A DNA stretch of 7,922 nt from Elusimicrobia bacterium RIFCSPLOWO2_12_FULL_59_9 (GCA_001800185.1 MGUX01000130.1:1-7922); one strand, 5' to 3'; positions 1-6,784 are shown, counted from the first letter of the stretch. Numbers and translations are program-made. The notes: generated by a model from the sequence alone, not told the origin.

Positions 1-95
1 CTCTTTAAGAAATTGCCCCGGGCTTTGGCCAAACGCTCGATGCGGCCGATTTCCACGATGTCCACGCCGATGCCGAAAATATTAGGTTTCTGCAT
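1..95 (-). CDS. acpS: Holo-[acyl-carrier-protein] synthase, N-terminal part (cut by window edge)
   Basis: AcpS moves the 4'-phosphopantetheine arm of CoA onto the conserved serine of acyl carrier protein, which activates it for fatty acid and lipid A synthesis. Only the first 31 codons lie in the window, reading MQKPNIFGIGVDIVEIGRIE and then RLAKARGNFLK. The GIGVDIVEIGRIE block (residues 8-20) is the diagnostic N-terminal motif of the family, and Asp12 matches the Mg2+-binding aspartate. The ATG shares one base with the glmS stop codon (TGATG), so translation is probably coupled to glmS. A GGAG lies only 2 nt before the ATG, too close for an ideal ribosome site, which also favours coupling. 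The rest of the gene, including the second half of the active site, lies beyond position 1. The pdxJ-acpS association is well known from Proteobacteria; here glmS sits between them. The family call is firm despite the short fragment. Confidence 0.9.
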   Translation of the reverse strand, partial: MQKPNIFGIGVDIVEIGRIERLAKARGNFLK

Positions 96-1969
96 CACTC
101 CACCGTCACGCTTTTGGCCAAGTTGCGAGGCTGATCCACGTCGCACCCCCGGAGCGCGGCGATGTGATAGGCCAAGAGCTGCAAAGGCATCACGTTGACC
201 AAGGGAGACATGAATTCCGGACAACGGGGCAAGACCAGCCTGAAATCCGCCGTTTCCCGGGATGACGCGTCGCCTTCGCTCAAAAGAGCGATGATCTTGC
301 CCCCCCGCGAGCGAGCTTCCTGCAGGTTTGAGAGCATTTTTTCATAAACCCTGGAAGCCGTGGCGATGGCCACCACGGGCATCTCCTCGTCGATGAGGGC
401 GATGGGCCCATGCTTCATTTCTCCCGCCGCGTAGCCTTCGGCGTGAATGTATGAAATTTCCTTAAGCTTCAACGCCCCCTCCAAAGCGACGGGATAATTG
501 AGGTGCCGCCCTAAATACAGGAAGTGGTCCTTTTTAAAAAAGGTTTTGGCTATTTCCAAGACCGCGTCGCTCAGTTTCAGGCCCTCCCGCGCCAAACCGG
601 GCGCCTGCAAAAGCTCGTTGACAAGGCCGAGCGCTTCGGCTTCGCCGATCGCCCCCTTGGCCAAGGCGAAATGGAGAGTGAAGACATACAGAGCCGCAAG
701 TTGGCCGGTGAAAGTCTTGGTGGAAGCCACGCCGATTTCCGGGCCGCAGCGCGTCAATAAGGTGAAGTCGGTCATCCGCGTCAGGGAGGATTGGGCGCTG
801 TTGCAAATCCCCAGGGTCGGGACTCCGGAATTCTTGGCGCTGCGGACCGCCGCCAAAGTGTCCGCCGTTTCCCCCGATTGGCTGACGGCCACGACCAAGC
901 TGCCGGGCTCCAAATTCAAGGCGCGATACCTGAATTCGGAGGCGATTTCAACCTCGCACGGCGTCTTGGCGAAATGTTCCAATAAATATTTTCCAACCAT
1001 GCCCGCATGGAAAGCGGAGCCGCACGCCACCAAGCGCACCCTTTTGATCCCCGCGAGGACCTCAGGCGGCATGCCGATCTCCGTTTGCAGGAAACTCTCC
1101 TTCAGCGGAAACAGGCGTCCTCTAAAGGTGTCCTCAATCGTTTGGGGCTGCTCAAATATCTCCTTGAGCATGAAGTGCCGGTAGCCGGATTTCTCGGCCA
1201 TCGTCCGGTCCCAATGAATCGAGATGGTTTTTCTCTCCCTCTTTTTGCCGTCCAAATCGAAAAAGCGGCAGTCCCCGCCGCTCAAAACGGCGATGTCCCC
1301 GTCCTCCAAGAAAACCGCCTTGCGGCTGTAGCTCAAAAAGGCGGCGACGTCCGAGGTCAGGAAGCTCTCCCCCTCGCCAAGCCCGACGACCAAAGGCGAC
1401 AGAAAACGGGCGCCCAGAAGCAGGTGCGGAGTCTTGGTCCAGAGGATGCCAAGCGCGTAGGAGCCGCGCAGTTCCTTCAAAGCCCGGCGCACCGCCTCAA
1501 AAAACAAAGGCTCCACGACCGCCGTGGACAACGCCCCTTGGGTTTGAGAAAACTGCCGCAAATGAGACTCAATCAGGTGGGAGATGACTTCCGTGTCGGT
1601 TTCGGAGCCGAAGGCGTGCCCTTCCCGGAGAAGGCGCTCTTTCAGCGCCGGATAATTTTCAATGATTCCGTTGTGGACGACGACGATTTCGCGGCTGCAA
1701 TCGGAGTGCGGGTGGGCGTTGACTTCCGAAGGCCGGCCGTGGGTCGCCCAGCGCGTATGCCCCACTCCCAGCGTTCCGCGCAAAGGATTTTTTCCAACCA
1801 GAGCCTCCAAGGCGGAAATTTTGCCCGCGCTGCGGCGTATCTCGACGCTCCCCTGCTCTAAGACGGCCAGCCCGGCCGAATCATAGCCCCGGTATTCCAA
1901 ACACTTAAGACCCTCGAGGATGACGGGGGCGGCCTGTGACCTTCCGACATAGCCGACGACGCCGCACAT
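95..1969 (-). CDS. glmS: Glutamine--fructose-6-phosphate aminotransferase (isomerizing)
   Basis: GlmS makes glucosamine-6-phosphate from fructose-6-phosphate and glutamine in the cytoplasm, the first committed step to UDP-GlcNAc. The product is 624 aa, slightly longer than the usual ~610. Residues 2-~240 are the class II glutaminase domain: Cys2 (MCGVVGYVG) becomes the N-terminal nucleophile after Met removal, followed by GHTRWATHG (70-78) and HNGIIENY (99-106). Two SIS sugar-isomerase domains follow: ACGSAFHAG (315-323), SQSGETADTLA (363-373), GPEIGVASTK (409-418), and the 495-525 block with EGALKLKEISYIHAEGY and GEMKHGPIALI. The C-terminus LAKSVTVE is the family's standard active-site tail. 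The start is fixed by the need for Cys at position 2. The pdxJ stop is 6 nt upstream; a GAGG overlapping that stop is a weak ribosome site with a 4-nt spacer. The gap is too short for a glmS ribozyme. All expected catalytic motifs are present. Confidence 0.98.
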   Translation of the reverse strand: MCGVVGYVGRSQAAPVILEGLKCLEYRGYDSAGLAVLEQGSVEIRRSAGKISALEALVGKNPLRGTLGVGHTRWATHGRPSEVNAHPHSDCSREIVVVHNGIIENYPALKERLLREGHAFGSETDTEVISHLIESHLRQFSQTQGALSTAVVEPLFFEAVRRALKELRGSYALGILWTKTPHLLLGARFLSPLVVGLGEGESFLTSDVAAFLSYSRKAVFLEDGDIAVLSGGDCRFFDLDGKKRERKTISIHWDRTMAEKSGYRHFMLKEIFEQPQTIEDTFRGRLFPLKESFLQTEIGMPPEVLAGIKRVRLVACGSAFHAGMVGKYLLEHFAKTPCEVEIASEFRYRALNLEPGSLVVAVSQSGETADTLAAVRSAKNSGVPTLGICNSAQSSLTRMTDFTLLTRCGPEIGVASTKTFTGQLAALYVFTLHFALAKGAIGEAEALGLVNELLQAPGLAREGLKLSDAVLEIAKTFFKKDHFLYLGRHLNYPVALEGALKLKEISYIHAEGYAAGEMKHGPIALIDEEMPVVAIATASRVYEKMLSNLQEARSRGGKIIALLSEGDASSRETADFRLVLPRCPEFMSPLVNVMPLQLLAYHIAALRGCDVDQPRNLAKSVTVE

Positions 1970-1975
1970 TTTGCC

Positions 1976-2692
1976 TCAGTCGATGAGCCTGCGCATCTCC
2001 ACGACGGCCTCTTTCAGGCCCGAAAAAACAGAGCGCGCGATGATGGAAAACCCGATGTTGAGGTAGCGCAAGCCTTTGATGCGGGCGACGGGAGCCACAT
2101 TGTCGTAGTCCAGCGCGTGGCCCGCATGCAGCTCGAGGCCTAATTCGCAGGCCAGGTAACCCGCCAGCTCCAATCTTTCGAGCTCCTCTGCCTGCTCCGC
2201 CTTGTTGCGCGCGAGCGCGTATTTGGAGGTGCACAACTCAACGGCATCGGCACCCAATTGCTGCGCGGCTCGAACGCTCGCGGCGTTGGGATCGACGAAA
2301 TAACTCACCATAATCCCCGCGCGCTTGAGGCGCTTGGTGAAGGACGCGATCGCCTTTTGGTTTTTGCCCAGATTCAAGCCGCCCTCGGTCGTCAGCTCGC
2401 CGGCGCGCTCCGGAACCAAGCAAACGGAATCCGGCCTCACCTTGAGGGCGATCTTCGCCATTTCGGCCGCGCTGCACATTTCCACATGCAGCGGCAGCTT
2501 CGCCTCCTTGCGCAGCCGCAATAAATCCTCTTCCTGAATATGGCGGCGGTCCTGCCGCAAATGAACGACGATGGAATTGGCCCCCGCGCTTTTGCAGATT
2601 CTGGCCGCTGAAACCGGATCAGGGTCGCCGCCCCGCCGGGCCTGCCTTAACGTGGCCACGTGATCGATATTGACGCCCAAAGATACGCTCAT
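1976..2692 (-). CDS. pdxJ: Pyridoxine 5'-phosphate synthase
   Basis: PdxJ condenses 1-deoxy-D-xylulose 5-phosphate with 3-amino-2-oxopropyl phosphate to give pyridoxine 5'-phosphate, the ring-closing step of the DXP-dependent vitamin B6 pathway. The 238-aa length is normal for this TIM-barrel family. Visible motifs are GVNIDHVATLRQAR (6-19), HLRQDRRHI (44-52), the glutamate of HVEM (Glu71), CLVPERAGELTTEGGL (91-106), LELHAGHALDYDNV (186-199) and LNIGFSIIAR (211-220). His44, Arg46, Glu71 and His192 correspond to E. coli catalytic residues His45, Arg47, Glu72 and His193. Two differences from the E. coli pattern are Gln47 for Glu in HLRED and Phe215 for His in NIGH. The ATG overlaps the glmM stop by 4 bp (ATGA) and has a strong AAGGAG 6 nt upstream inside glmM, so it is probably translated together with glmM. 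Confidence 0.97.
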   Translation of the reverse strand: MSVSLGVNIDHVATLRQARRGGDPDPVSAARICKSAGANSIVVHLRQDRRHIQEEDLLRLRKEAKLPLHVEMCSAAEMAKIALKVRPDSVCLVPERAGELTTEGGLNLGKNQKAIASFTKRLKRAGIMVSYFVDPNAASVRAAQQLGADAVELCTSKYALARNKAEQAEELERLELAGYLACELGLELHAGHALDYDNVAPVARIKGLRYLNIGFSIIARSVFSGLKEAVVEMRRLID

Positions 2693-4134
2693 GTTGTTCT
2701 CCTTATCATATCCTCTCGAAACGCCCCCTCCAATTCGCCGCTGATTCGGCGGATTTGGCGTCGGGTCGGCCCCTCGACCAAAATTCTCAAAAGCGGCTCC
2801 GTACCCGAATACCGCACAACCACGCGGCCCCGGCCCCGGAACTCCGCTTGCGCCCGCTTTAAGGCCCGCCGCAGCGCCGGGCAGTCTTCCAAGGGTATTT
2901 TCTTTTCCGCGTCCACATTCTTGAGAATGTGCGGAAAAAGCCTGGGAACCGCCGCCCGCCGGGCCGCGGCGCCGGGACGCTCCACCGCGGACAAACGGCC
3001 CAGCAGCCGGCTCATGGGAACGCCCATGGATTTTAGCATAGATAGAACCTGCAAGGCCGTCAACGTCCCATCGCCTGAGTTGGCGAATTGCCTGAATATG
3101 ATGTGCCCGGAGGACTCCCCTCCCAATACCGCCCCCTCGGCCTCCAGGCCGGCATAGACGTTGCGGTCTCCCACGGGCACTTGCGCAACCGCGATGCCGC
3201 GCCCCTCCAAAAACTCGATGATCCCGGAGTTGCTCATCACCGTCATGACCAGTTTATTGCTCGTCAAAACCCGGCGCTGTTTAAGAAAGACGCCGGCGAT
3301 GGTCAAAAGGATATCCCCATCCATCAAATGCCCTTTCTCATCGGAAAAAATCACCCGGTCCCCGTCGCCGTCCAGGGACAACCCGCAATCGAACTTTCCG
3401 CGAACGACCTCGCGGCGCATGGACTCCGGCGCAAGCGCGCCGCAGCCGGAATTGATGTTGCGGCCGTTGGGACGGCAGCCCATTTTGCGGACCCTCGCCC
3501 CCAACTCTTCAAAAATTCTAGGAGCAAATCGCCAGGCCGCCCCGTGCCCGCAATCGACTACGATGCGCATCCCGCCCAGGTCCAGATGCGCGGGGAAAGT
3601 GGATTTCAGGAAATCGAGATAGTCCCTCTGCAAGCCGGAAGGCTTGAGCCCGCCGCGAGGCTTCCAGGCCGGCGCGGCCGGCAAAAAACCCGCGGCGGAT
3701 GCGGCGGCTTCGCCGCGAAGGCGGCCTTCGATTTCACGCTCCATCTCGGGCGCCAGCTTCAGCCCGTTGGAATCAAAAAACTTGATCCCGTTGAAGGCCG
3801 GAGGATTGTGGCTGGCTGAGACCATCGCCCCGAAAAGAGGCTTGTACCGGGCAAGCAAATAGGCGAGCCCGGGAGTGGAGATAACCCCCGCGTCGACGAT
3901 TTTCCCGCAGCCCGCGCGCTCAAAACCCCTGCGCAGAGCCCGCACGATGTCCGGGCCGGAACGGCGGGTGTCCCTCCCAACGAAGACCTCCCCGCCTCCG
4001 CCTGAATTTTTTCGCCGGAAAAGCGCGGCAGTGACCTGGCCCAGAGGCATGATCCAGGCGGGCGTCAAAGGAGCGCGGCCGTAAATTCCGCGAACCCCGT
4101 CCGTTCCAAAAAGCTTTTCCATCAAATTTGACAT
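2689..4134 (-). CDS. glmM: Phosphoglucosamine mutase
   Basis: GlmM interconverts glucosamine-6-phosphate and glucosamine-1-phosphate, the step after GlmS toward UDP-GlcNAc. The 481 aa exceed the usual ~445, mainly through loops: a Gly run at 45-48 and an Ala/Pro-rich stretch near 143-166. Domain signatures appear in order: KLFGTDGVRG (7-16), the phosphoserine loop MVSASHNP (104-111, catalytic Ser108), the Mg2+ loop DGDGDR (255-260), the sugar loop GGESSGH (338-344) and the phosphate loop RYSGTEPLLR (441-450). The usual sugar loop reads GEQSGH, so Ser341 replaces the common Gln. GTDGVRG and the Glm-type loops favour GlmM over a general phosphomannomutase. The start is uncertain: ATG 4134 gives MSNLMEKLFG and ATG 4122 gives MEKLFG, and neither has a Shine-Dalgarno. 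I keep the longer form. The gene follows ftsH after 90 bp and overlaps pdxJ by 4 bp. Confidence 0.96.
   Translation of the reverse strand: MSNLMEKLFGTDGVRGIYGRAPLTPAWIMPLGQVTAALFRRKNSGGGGEVFVGRDTRRSGPDIVRALRRGFERAGCGKIVDAGVISTPGLAYLLARYKPLFGAMVSASHNPPAFNGIKFFDSNGLKLAPEMEREIEGRLRGEAAASAAGFLPAAPAWKPRGGLKPSGLQRDYLDFLKSTFPAHLDLGGMRIVVDCGHGAAWRFAPRIFEELGARVRKMGCRPNGRNINSGCGALAPESMRREVVRGKFDCGLSLDGDGDRVIFSDEKGHLMDGDILLTIAGVFLKQRRVLTSNKLVMTVMSNSGIIEFLEGRGIAVAQVPVGDRNVYAGLEAEGAVLGGESSGHIIFRQFANSGDGTLTALQVLSMLKSMGVPMSRLLGRLSAVERPGAAARRAAVPRLFPHILKNVDAEKKIPLEDCPALRRALKRAQAEFRGRGRVVVRYSGTEPLLRILVEGPTRRQIRRISGELEGAFREDMIRRTT
2699..2704 (-). promoter_or_regulatory. Ribosome binding site of pdxJ
   Basis: The minus strand reads AAGGAG, then the 6-nt spacer AACAAC, then the pdxJ ATG. 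The site lies inside the last codons of glmM and is the best Shine-Dalgarno sequence of the glmM-acpS group. It fixes the pdxJ start and lets pdxJ be initiated strongly even though it overlaps glmM. Confidence 0.8.
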
Positions 4135-4146
4135 TTTTGGGAAGAG

Positions 4147-4161
4147 GCGGCGCTGCGCCGC
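4147..4161 (-). repeat. Perfect GC-rich dyad in the ftsH-glmM spacer
   Basis: GCGGCGC-T-GCGCCGC is a perfect 7-bp inverted repeat around one central base; as RNA it folds as a 6-bp stem with a 3-nt loop. It ends 12 nt before the glmM ATG, where a Shine-Dalgarno would normally start. A second small dyad (CGCTT-T-AAGCG, 4159-4169) abuts it, and GCGCTGC occurs twice. No U-run follows the stem on the minus strand, so it is not a standard intrinsic terminator of ftsH. On the plus strand only three Ts follow. Its role is unknown: an mRNA-stability hairpin, a translational control element or a weak pause site are all possible. The rest of the 4135-4224 spacer shows no convincing promoter. Confidence 0.5.
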
Positions 4162-4224
4162 TTTAAGCGCTGCAGCCGGAATAATCGGGCGGCCAAAACG
4201 GCGAGAACGGCCTTCAATGCCTCG

Positions 4225-6042
4225 TCACGCCGGGCTGAGGCCGACGTTCGTCAGCGCGGTGATCTCATCGGCGTCCAAATGCTCTTTTTCAACCAGCCGC
4301 ATCGCCAGGGCGTCGAGCACATGCCGGTGCTTCTGAAGCATTTCTCTCACTTTTACCTGGCAATCCGTCAAAATTCTCTTCACTTCCTCGTCGATAATTT
4401 GGGCCGTCTGATCCGAGTACCCCTGCCCCCGGGCGATGTCGCGCCCCAAAAACACCTCTTCGTCCTTTTTTTTGAGAGACATGGGACCGATGCGGTCGCT
4501 CATTCCGTACTCCATAATCATGCGCTGGGCGAACAACGTCGCCTTGGATAAATCATCGTGGGCGCCGGTCGTGACGTCGTCGAACACGATCTCTTCCGCG
4601 CACCGGCCGCCCAGAAGAACGTAAAGCTTGTTCATAATCTCCCGTTTGGAAACCAAATACCTGTCCTCCGTGGGCAATTGCAGAGTATATCCCAAAGAGG
4701 GGCCCCGGGGAATGATGGAAACCTTATGCACGGGGTCGCTCCCGGGCAAAAGCTTGGCGACCAAAGTATGCCCCGACTCATGATAGGCGACTATCCTTTT
4801 TTCCTTGTCGGTGATGACGCGGCTCTTTCTCTGGGGGCCCGCCATGACGCGCTCTATGGACTCTTCGAGCTCCTCCAAATCCACTTGGTGCTTATTGCGG
4901 CGGGCCGCCAGGAGCGCCGCCTCATTGATCACGTTCGCCAGATCCGAGCCCACAAAGCCAGGCGTCCTTTGAGCGATGACTTTCAGGTCCTTCTCATCCG
5001 CCAGCTTGACCTGCTTGGAATGCACTTTTAAAATGGCTTCGCGGCCGTTTAGGTCCGGAGCCGCCACGTTGATCTGCCGGTCGAAACGGCCGGGCCGAAG
5101 CAGCGCCGGGTCCAAAACATCGGGCCGGTTGGTAGCCGCGAGCAAAATCACGCCCTCCTTCGTCTCGAAACCGTCGAGCTCCACCAAGAGTTGGTTCAAG
5201 GTCTGCTCCCGCTCGTCATGTCCGCCGCCGATTCCCGCAAATCGGTGCCGTCCAACCGCGTCGAGCTCGTCAATGAAGACGACCGCAGGCGCGGACTTTT
5301 TTGCTTTCTCAAAGAGATCGCGGACCCTGGATGCGCCCACTCCCACGAACATCTCCACGAACTCCGATCCGGAGGCGGAATAAAAAGGAACGCGGGCTTC
5401 CCCCGCCACCGCCCGGGCCAGAAGCGTCTTTCCCGTGCCCGGCAGGCCGTAGAGCAGAACCCCCCGCGGAATCCGCCCTCCGAGCTTCTGAAATTTCTTC
5501 GGGTCCCTAAGAAATTCGACGATTTCCATCAAATCCTCTTTGGCTTCCTCACAGGCGGCGACGTCTTTAAAAGTGGTCTTTTGTTTCTTCGAGTCTTGCG
5601 CCACGGTGCGCGACCGCCCGAAAGAAAGAGCCTGTTTGCCCCCCATCTGCACCTGCCGTATGATGAACACCCACCACAGCACGACGAAAAGGACGATCCA
5701 TCCCACATTGATGAGCAGCGAGGTCATCCAACTGCGGTCCGCCTCGCCCGAAAAGGTCGCCACGTTGAACGACTCCAGGTCCTCGACCAGTTTGGTATCC
5801 GGCAATGGAAGGGTTCTAAATCGCCGAATCCCGGCACGGGCCGTTTTGTACTCCCCGCGGATGAGATCGGCCCGGACAGAAACGTTGGCGATGTCCCCTT
5901 TGCGCAAATCCCGCTTGAACTCGGAATAAGGGATTTCTTGCTCCAAAGGCATTTTTTTGACGTTGTAAAAGACCATCAACATCACAAAAAACACCAGAAT
6001 CCACAGGGCCAATTGCTTAAAGCCTTTCATCCCCACGTTCAT
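4225..6042 (-). CDS. ftsH: ATP-dependent zinc metalloprotease FtsH
   Basis: FtsH is a hexameric inner-membrane AAA+ protease that pulls out and degrades misfolded membrane proteins and short-lived regulators. The 605 aa are at the short end of the family (600-650). Order of parts: TM1 (about 10-27), a periplasmic FtsH-extracellular domain (about 32-103), TM2 (about 106-128), the AAA module, then the M41 peptidase. The AAA module has Walker A GLPGTGKT (199-206), pore loop MFVGVG (231-236), Walker B VVFIDELD (254-261) and the second region of homology with arginine fingers Arg316 and Arg319. The peptidase has HESGH (421-425, catalytic Glu422), and Asp497 in HDDLSKAT fits the third zinc ligand. 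Walker A carries Leu200 where most FtsH have Pro (GPPGTGKT), and the zinc motif is HESGHT rather than HEAGHA; neither change removes a known catalytic residue. A strong GGAGG 7 nt upstream fixes the ATG at 6042. hpt lies 112 bp upstream. Confidence 0.98.
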   Translation of the reverse strand: MNVGMKGFKQLALWILVFFVMLMVFYNVKKMPLEQEIPYSEFKRDLRKGDIANVSVRADLIRGEYKTARAGIRRFRTLPLPDTKLVEDLESFNVATFSGEADRSWMTSLLINVGWIVLFVVLWWVFIIRQVQMGGKQALSFGRSRTVAQDSKKQKTTFKDVAACEEAKEDLMEIVEFLRDPKKFQKLGGRIPRGVLLYGLPGTGKTLLARAVAGEARVPFYSASGSEFVEMFVGVGASRVRDLFEKAKKSAPAVVFIDELDAVGRHRFAGIGGGHDEREQTLNQLLVELDGFETKEGVILLAATNRPDVLDPALLRPGRFDRQINVAAPDLNGREAILKVHSKQVKLADEKDLKVIAQRTPGFVGSDLANVINEAALLAARRNKHQVDLEELEESIERVMAGPQRKSRVITDKEKRIVAYHESGHTLVAKLLPGSDPVHKVSIIPRGPSLGYTLQLPTEDRYLVSKREIMNKLYVLLGGRCAEEIVFDDVTTGAHDDLSKATLFAQRMIMEYGMSDRIGPMSLKKKDEEVFLGRDIARGQGYSDQTAQIIDEEVKRILTDCQVKVREMLQKHRHVLDALAMRLVEKEHLDADEITALTNVGLSPA

Positions 6043-6049
6043 CCAGACA

Positions 6050-6054
6050 CCTCC
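6050..6054 (-). promoter_or_regulatory. Ribosome binding site of ftsH
   Basis: The minus strand has GGGGGAGGTG before the ftsH ATG; its GGAGG core sits 7 nt upstream. It selects ATG 6042 over the in-frame ATG at 6030 (Met5). Confidence 0.8.
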
Positions 6055-6107
6055 CCCGCTGCACCGGCCGCGGAGGGCCGATGATTATTCTTCAAACCCG
6101 CAAGCCG

Positions 6108-6154
6108 GGGGATGGTTCCCCGTCGCGCGCAGGCCGGGCGGTCTTTCGGCCCGG
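6108..6154 (-). repeat. Two short dyads in the hpt-ftsH spacer
   Basis: Just after the hpt stop codon the minus strand has CCGGGC, a 9-nt loop and GCCCGG (6134-6154). A second stem, GGGGA-TGGT-TCCCC on the plus strand, lies at 6108-6121. Neither is followed by a U-run on the minus strand, so they do not form a canonical intrinsic terminator, and read-through from hpt into ftsH is plausible. An AATAAT (minus strand, 6084-6089) looks like a -10 box but has no matching -35 at 16-18 bp. Nothing else recognisable is in the 6043-6154 spacer apart from the ftsH ribosome site. Confidence 0.4.
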
Positions 6155-6694
6155 TCATACCTTCAGCACCCCGATATATGAAAGATTCCGGTAGCATTCT
6201 TGGAAATCCAATCCATAACCCACCACGAACTTATTGGGAATCTCAAACCCCGTGTATTTGACCGGAACCGGAATTTTTCTTTCCTCCGGCTTATTGAGAA
6301 GAGTGCAAACTTCCAACGAGGCGGGATGCCGCGTCCTCAGATTGTCCATAAGGTAGTTTAAAGTCAATCCCGAGTCCACGATGTCCTCCACGATTAGGAC
6401 TTCGCGCCCGCTGGAATCCGATCGGAGGTCCAAGAGCATCCGCACGATCCCCGTGGATTCCGTGCCGCCCTCATAGGAGGAAAGGCAGATAAATTCGACC
6501 GAACACGGAATCGTGATGTGGCGCATCAGGTCCGCTAAAAAAATAAAGCTTCCCTTCAAAACCCCTATCAACATCAGAGGCTTGCCCGCATAATCGCGGG
6601 AAATTTCCTCTCCCAATTCCCGCACCCGGGACTGAATCTTTTCCCGGGAGATCAGGATTTCCTTGATTTCAGGCTCCGCGCAATGGCTCCGCAT
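6155..6694 (-). CDS. hpt: Hypoxanthine phosphoribosyltransferase
   Basis: Hpt salvages hypoxanthine (and usually guanine) with PRPP to make IMP or GMP in the cytoplasm. From ATG 6694 the product is 179 aa, the normal size. The type I PRT fold shows VLKGSFIF (45-52, pyrophosphate loop), SSY (72-74), the PRPP motif VLIVEDIVDSGLT (99-111, with Glu103, Asp104 and catalytic Asp107), Lys146 near the purine site, and the family tail FVVGYGLDFQECYRNLSYIGVL (156-177). Start choice: the frame stays open to a TTG at 6718 (8 more codons), but I prefer ATG 6694. It has AGGGA (6705-6709) 10 nt upstream, and the TTG falls about where transcription would begin from the promoter at 6723-6751. hpt upstream of ftsH is a widely conserved arrangement, often with tilS before hpt; tilS is not adjacent here. 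Adenine-type PRTs lack the C-terminal signature seen here. Confidence 0.95.
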   Translation of the reverse strand: MRSHCAEPEIKEILISREKIQSRVRELGEEISRDYAGKPLMLIGVLKGSFIFLADLMRHITIPCSVEFICLSSYEGGTESTGIVRMLLDLRSDSSGREVLIVEDIVDSGLTLNYLMDNLRTRHPASLEVCTLLNKPEERKIPVPVKYTGFEIPNKFVVGYGLDFQECYRNLSYIGVLKV

Positions 6695-6722
6695 ATTCGG
6701 GCATTCCCTGCCAATCAAAGAT

Positions 6723-6751
6723 AGGATAACTTAAATTCCTGAACCGGGCAA
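6723..6751 (-). promoter_or_regulatory. Candidate sigma70-type promoter for hpt-ftsH
   Basis: The minus strand reads TTGCCC (6746-6751), a 17-bp spacer that is AT-rich in its second half, and TATCCT (6723-6728). Each box matches the consensus at 4 of 6 positions and the spacing is ideal. Transcription would start near 6716, leaving a ~22-nt leader to the hpt ATG at 6694 with AGGGA inside it. This is the most AT-rich part of an otherwise GC-rich spacer. The boxes are only moderate matches, and the organism's sigma factor preference is unknown. Confidence 0.4.
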
Positions 6752-6771
6752 GATGCTGAGCGGTACGGCGG

Positions 6772-6784
6772 GCGCCGACGGCGC
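6772..6784 (-). repeat. GC-rich dyad after the PorV-like gene
   Basis: GCGCCG-A-CGGCGC is a perfect 6-bp inverted repeat around one base, 16 nt past the stop codon of the barrel gene. No U-run follows on the minus strand, so it is not a standard intrinsic terminator. It may act as a 3'-end stability hairpin for the export pair, separating it from the candidate hpt promoter. That role is inferred from position only. Confidence 0.35.

Noticed and set aside
1007..1861. Long plus-strand open frame (284 codons) opposite glmS
   Set aside because: It is antisense to a fully supported glmS, has no recognisable domain, and long antisense frames are expected from GC-rich third codon positions.
1970..1975. 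glmS ribozyme/riboswitch upstream of glmS
   Set aside because: Only 6 nt separate pdxJ from glmS, and the upstream bases encode conserved PdxJ residues, so there is no room for the ~150-nt ribozyme.
4147..4164. Intrinsic terminator on the plus strand (dyad followed by TTT)
   Set aside because: Only three Ts follow, and there is no plus-strand gene to terminate.
5191..6084. Long plus-strand open frame (297 codons) opposite ftsH
   Set aside because: Its residues are the low-complexity Arg/Pro/His mix typical of a shadow frame, and ftsH on the other strand carries every catalytic motif.
6084..6089. AATAAT as a -10 box of an ftsH promoter
   Set aside because: At 16-18 bp upstream there is only a C-rich stretch with no -35-like sequence, and no extended -10 TG is present.
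6695..6718. TTG start for hpt giving a 187-aa product
   Set aside because: It has no ribosome site and lies at the predicted transcription start; ATG 6694 gives the usual family length.
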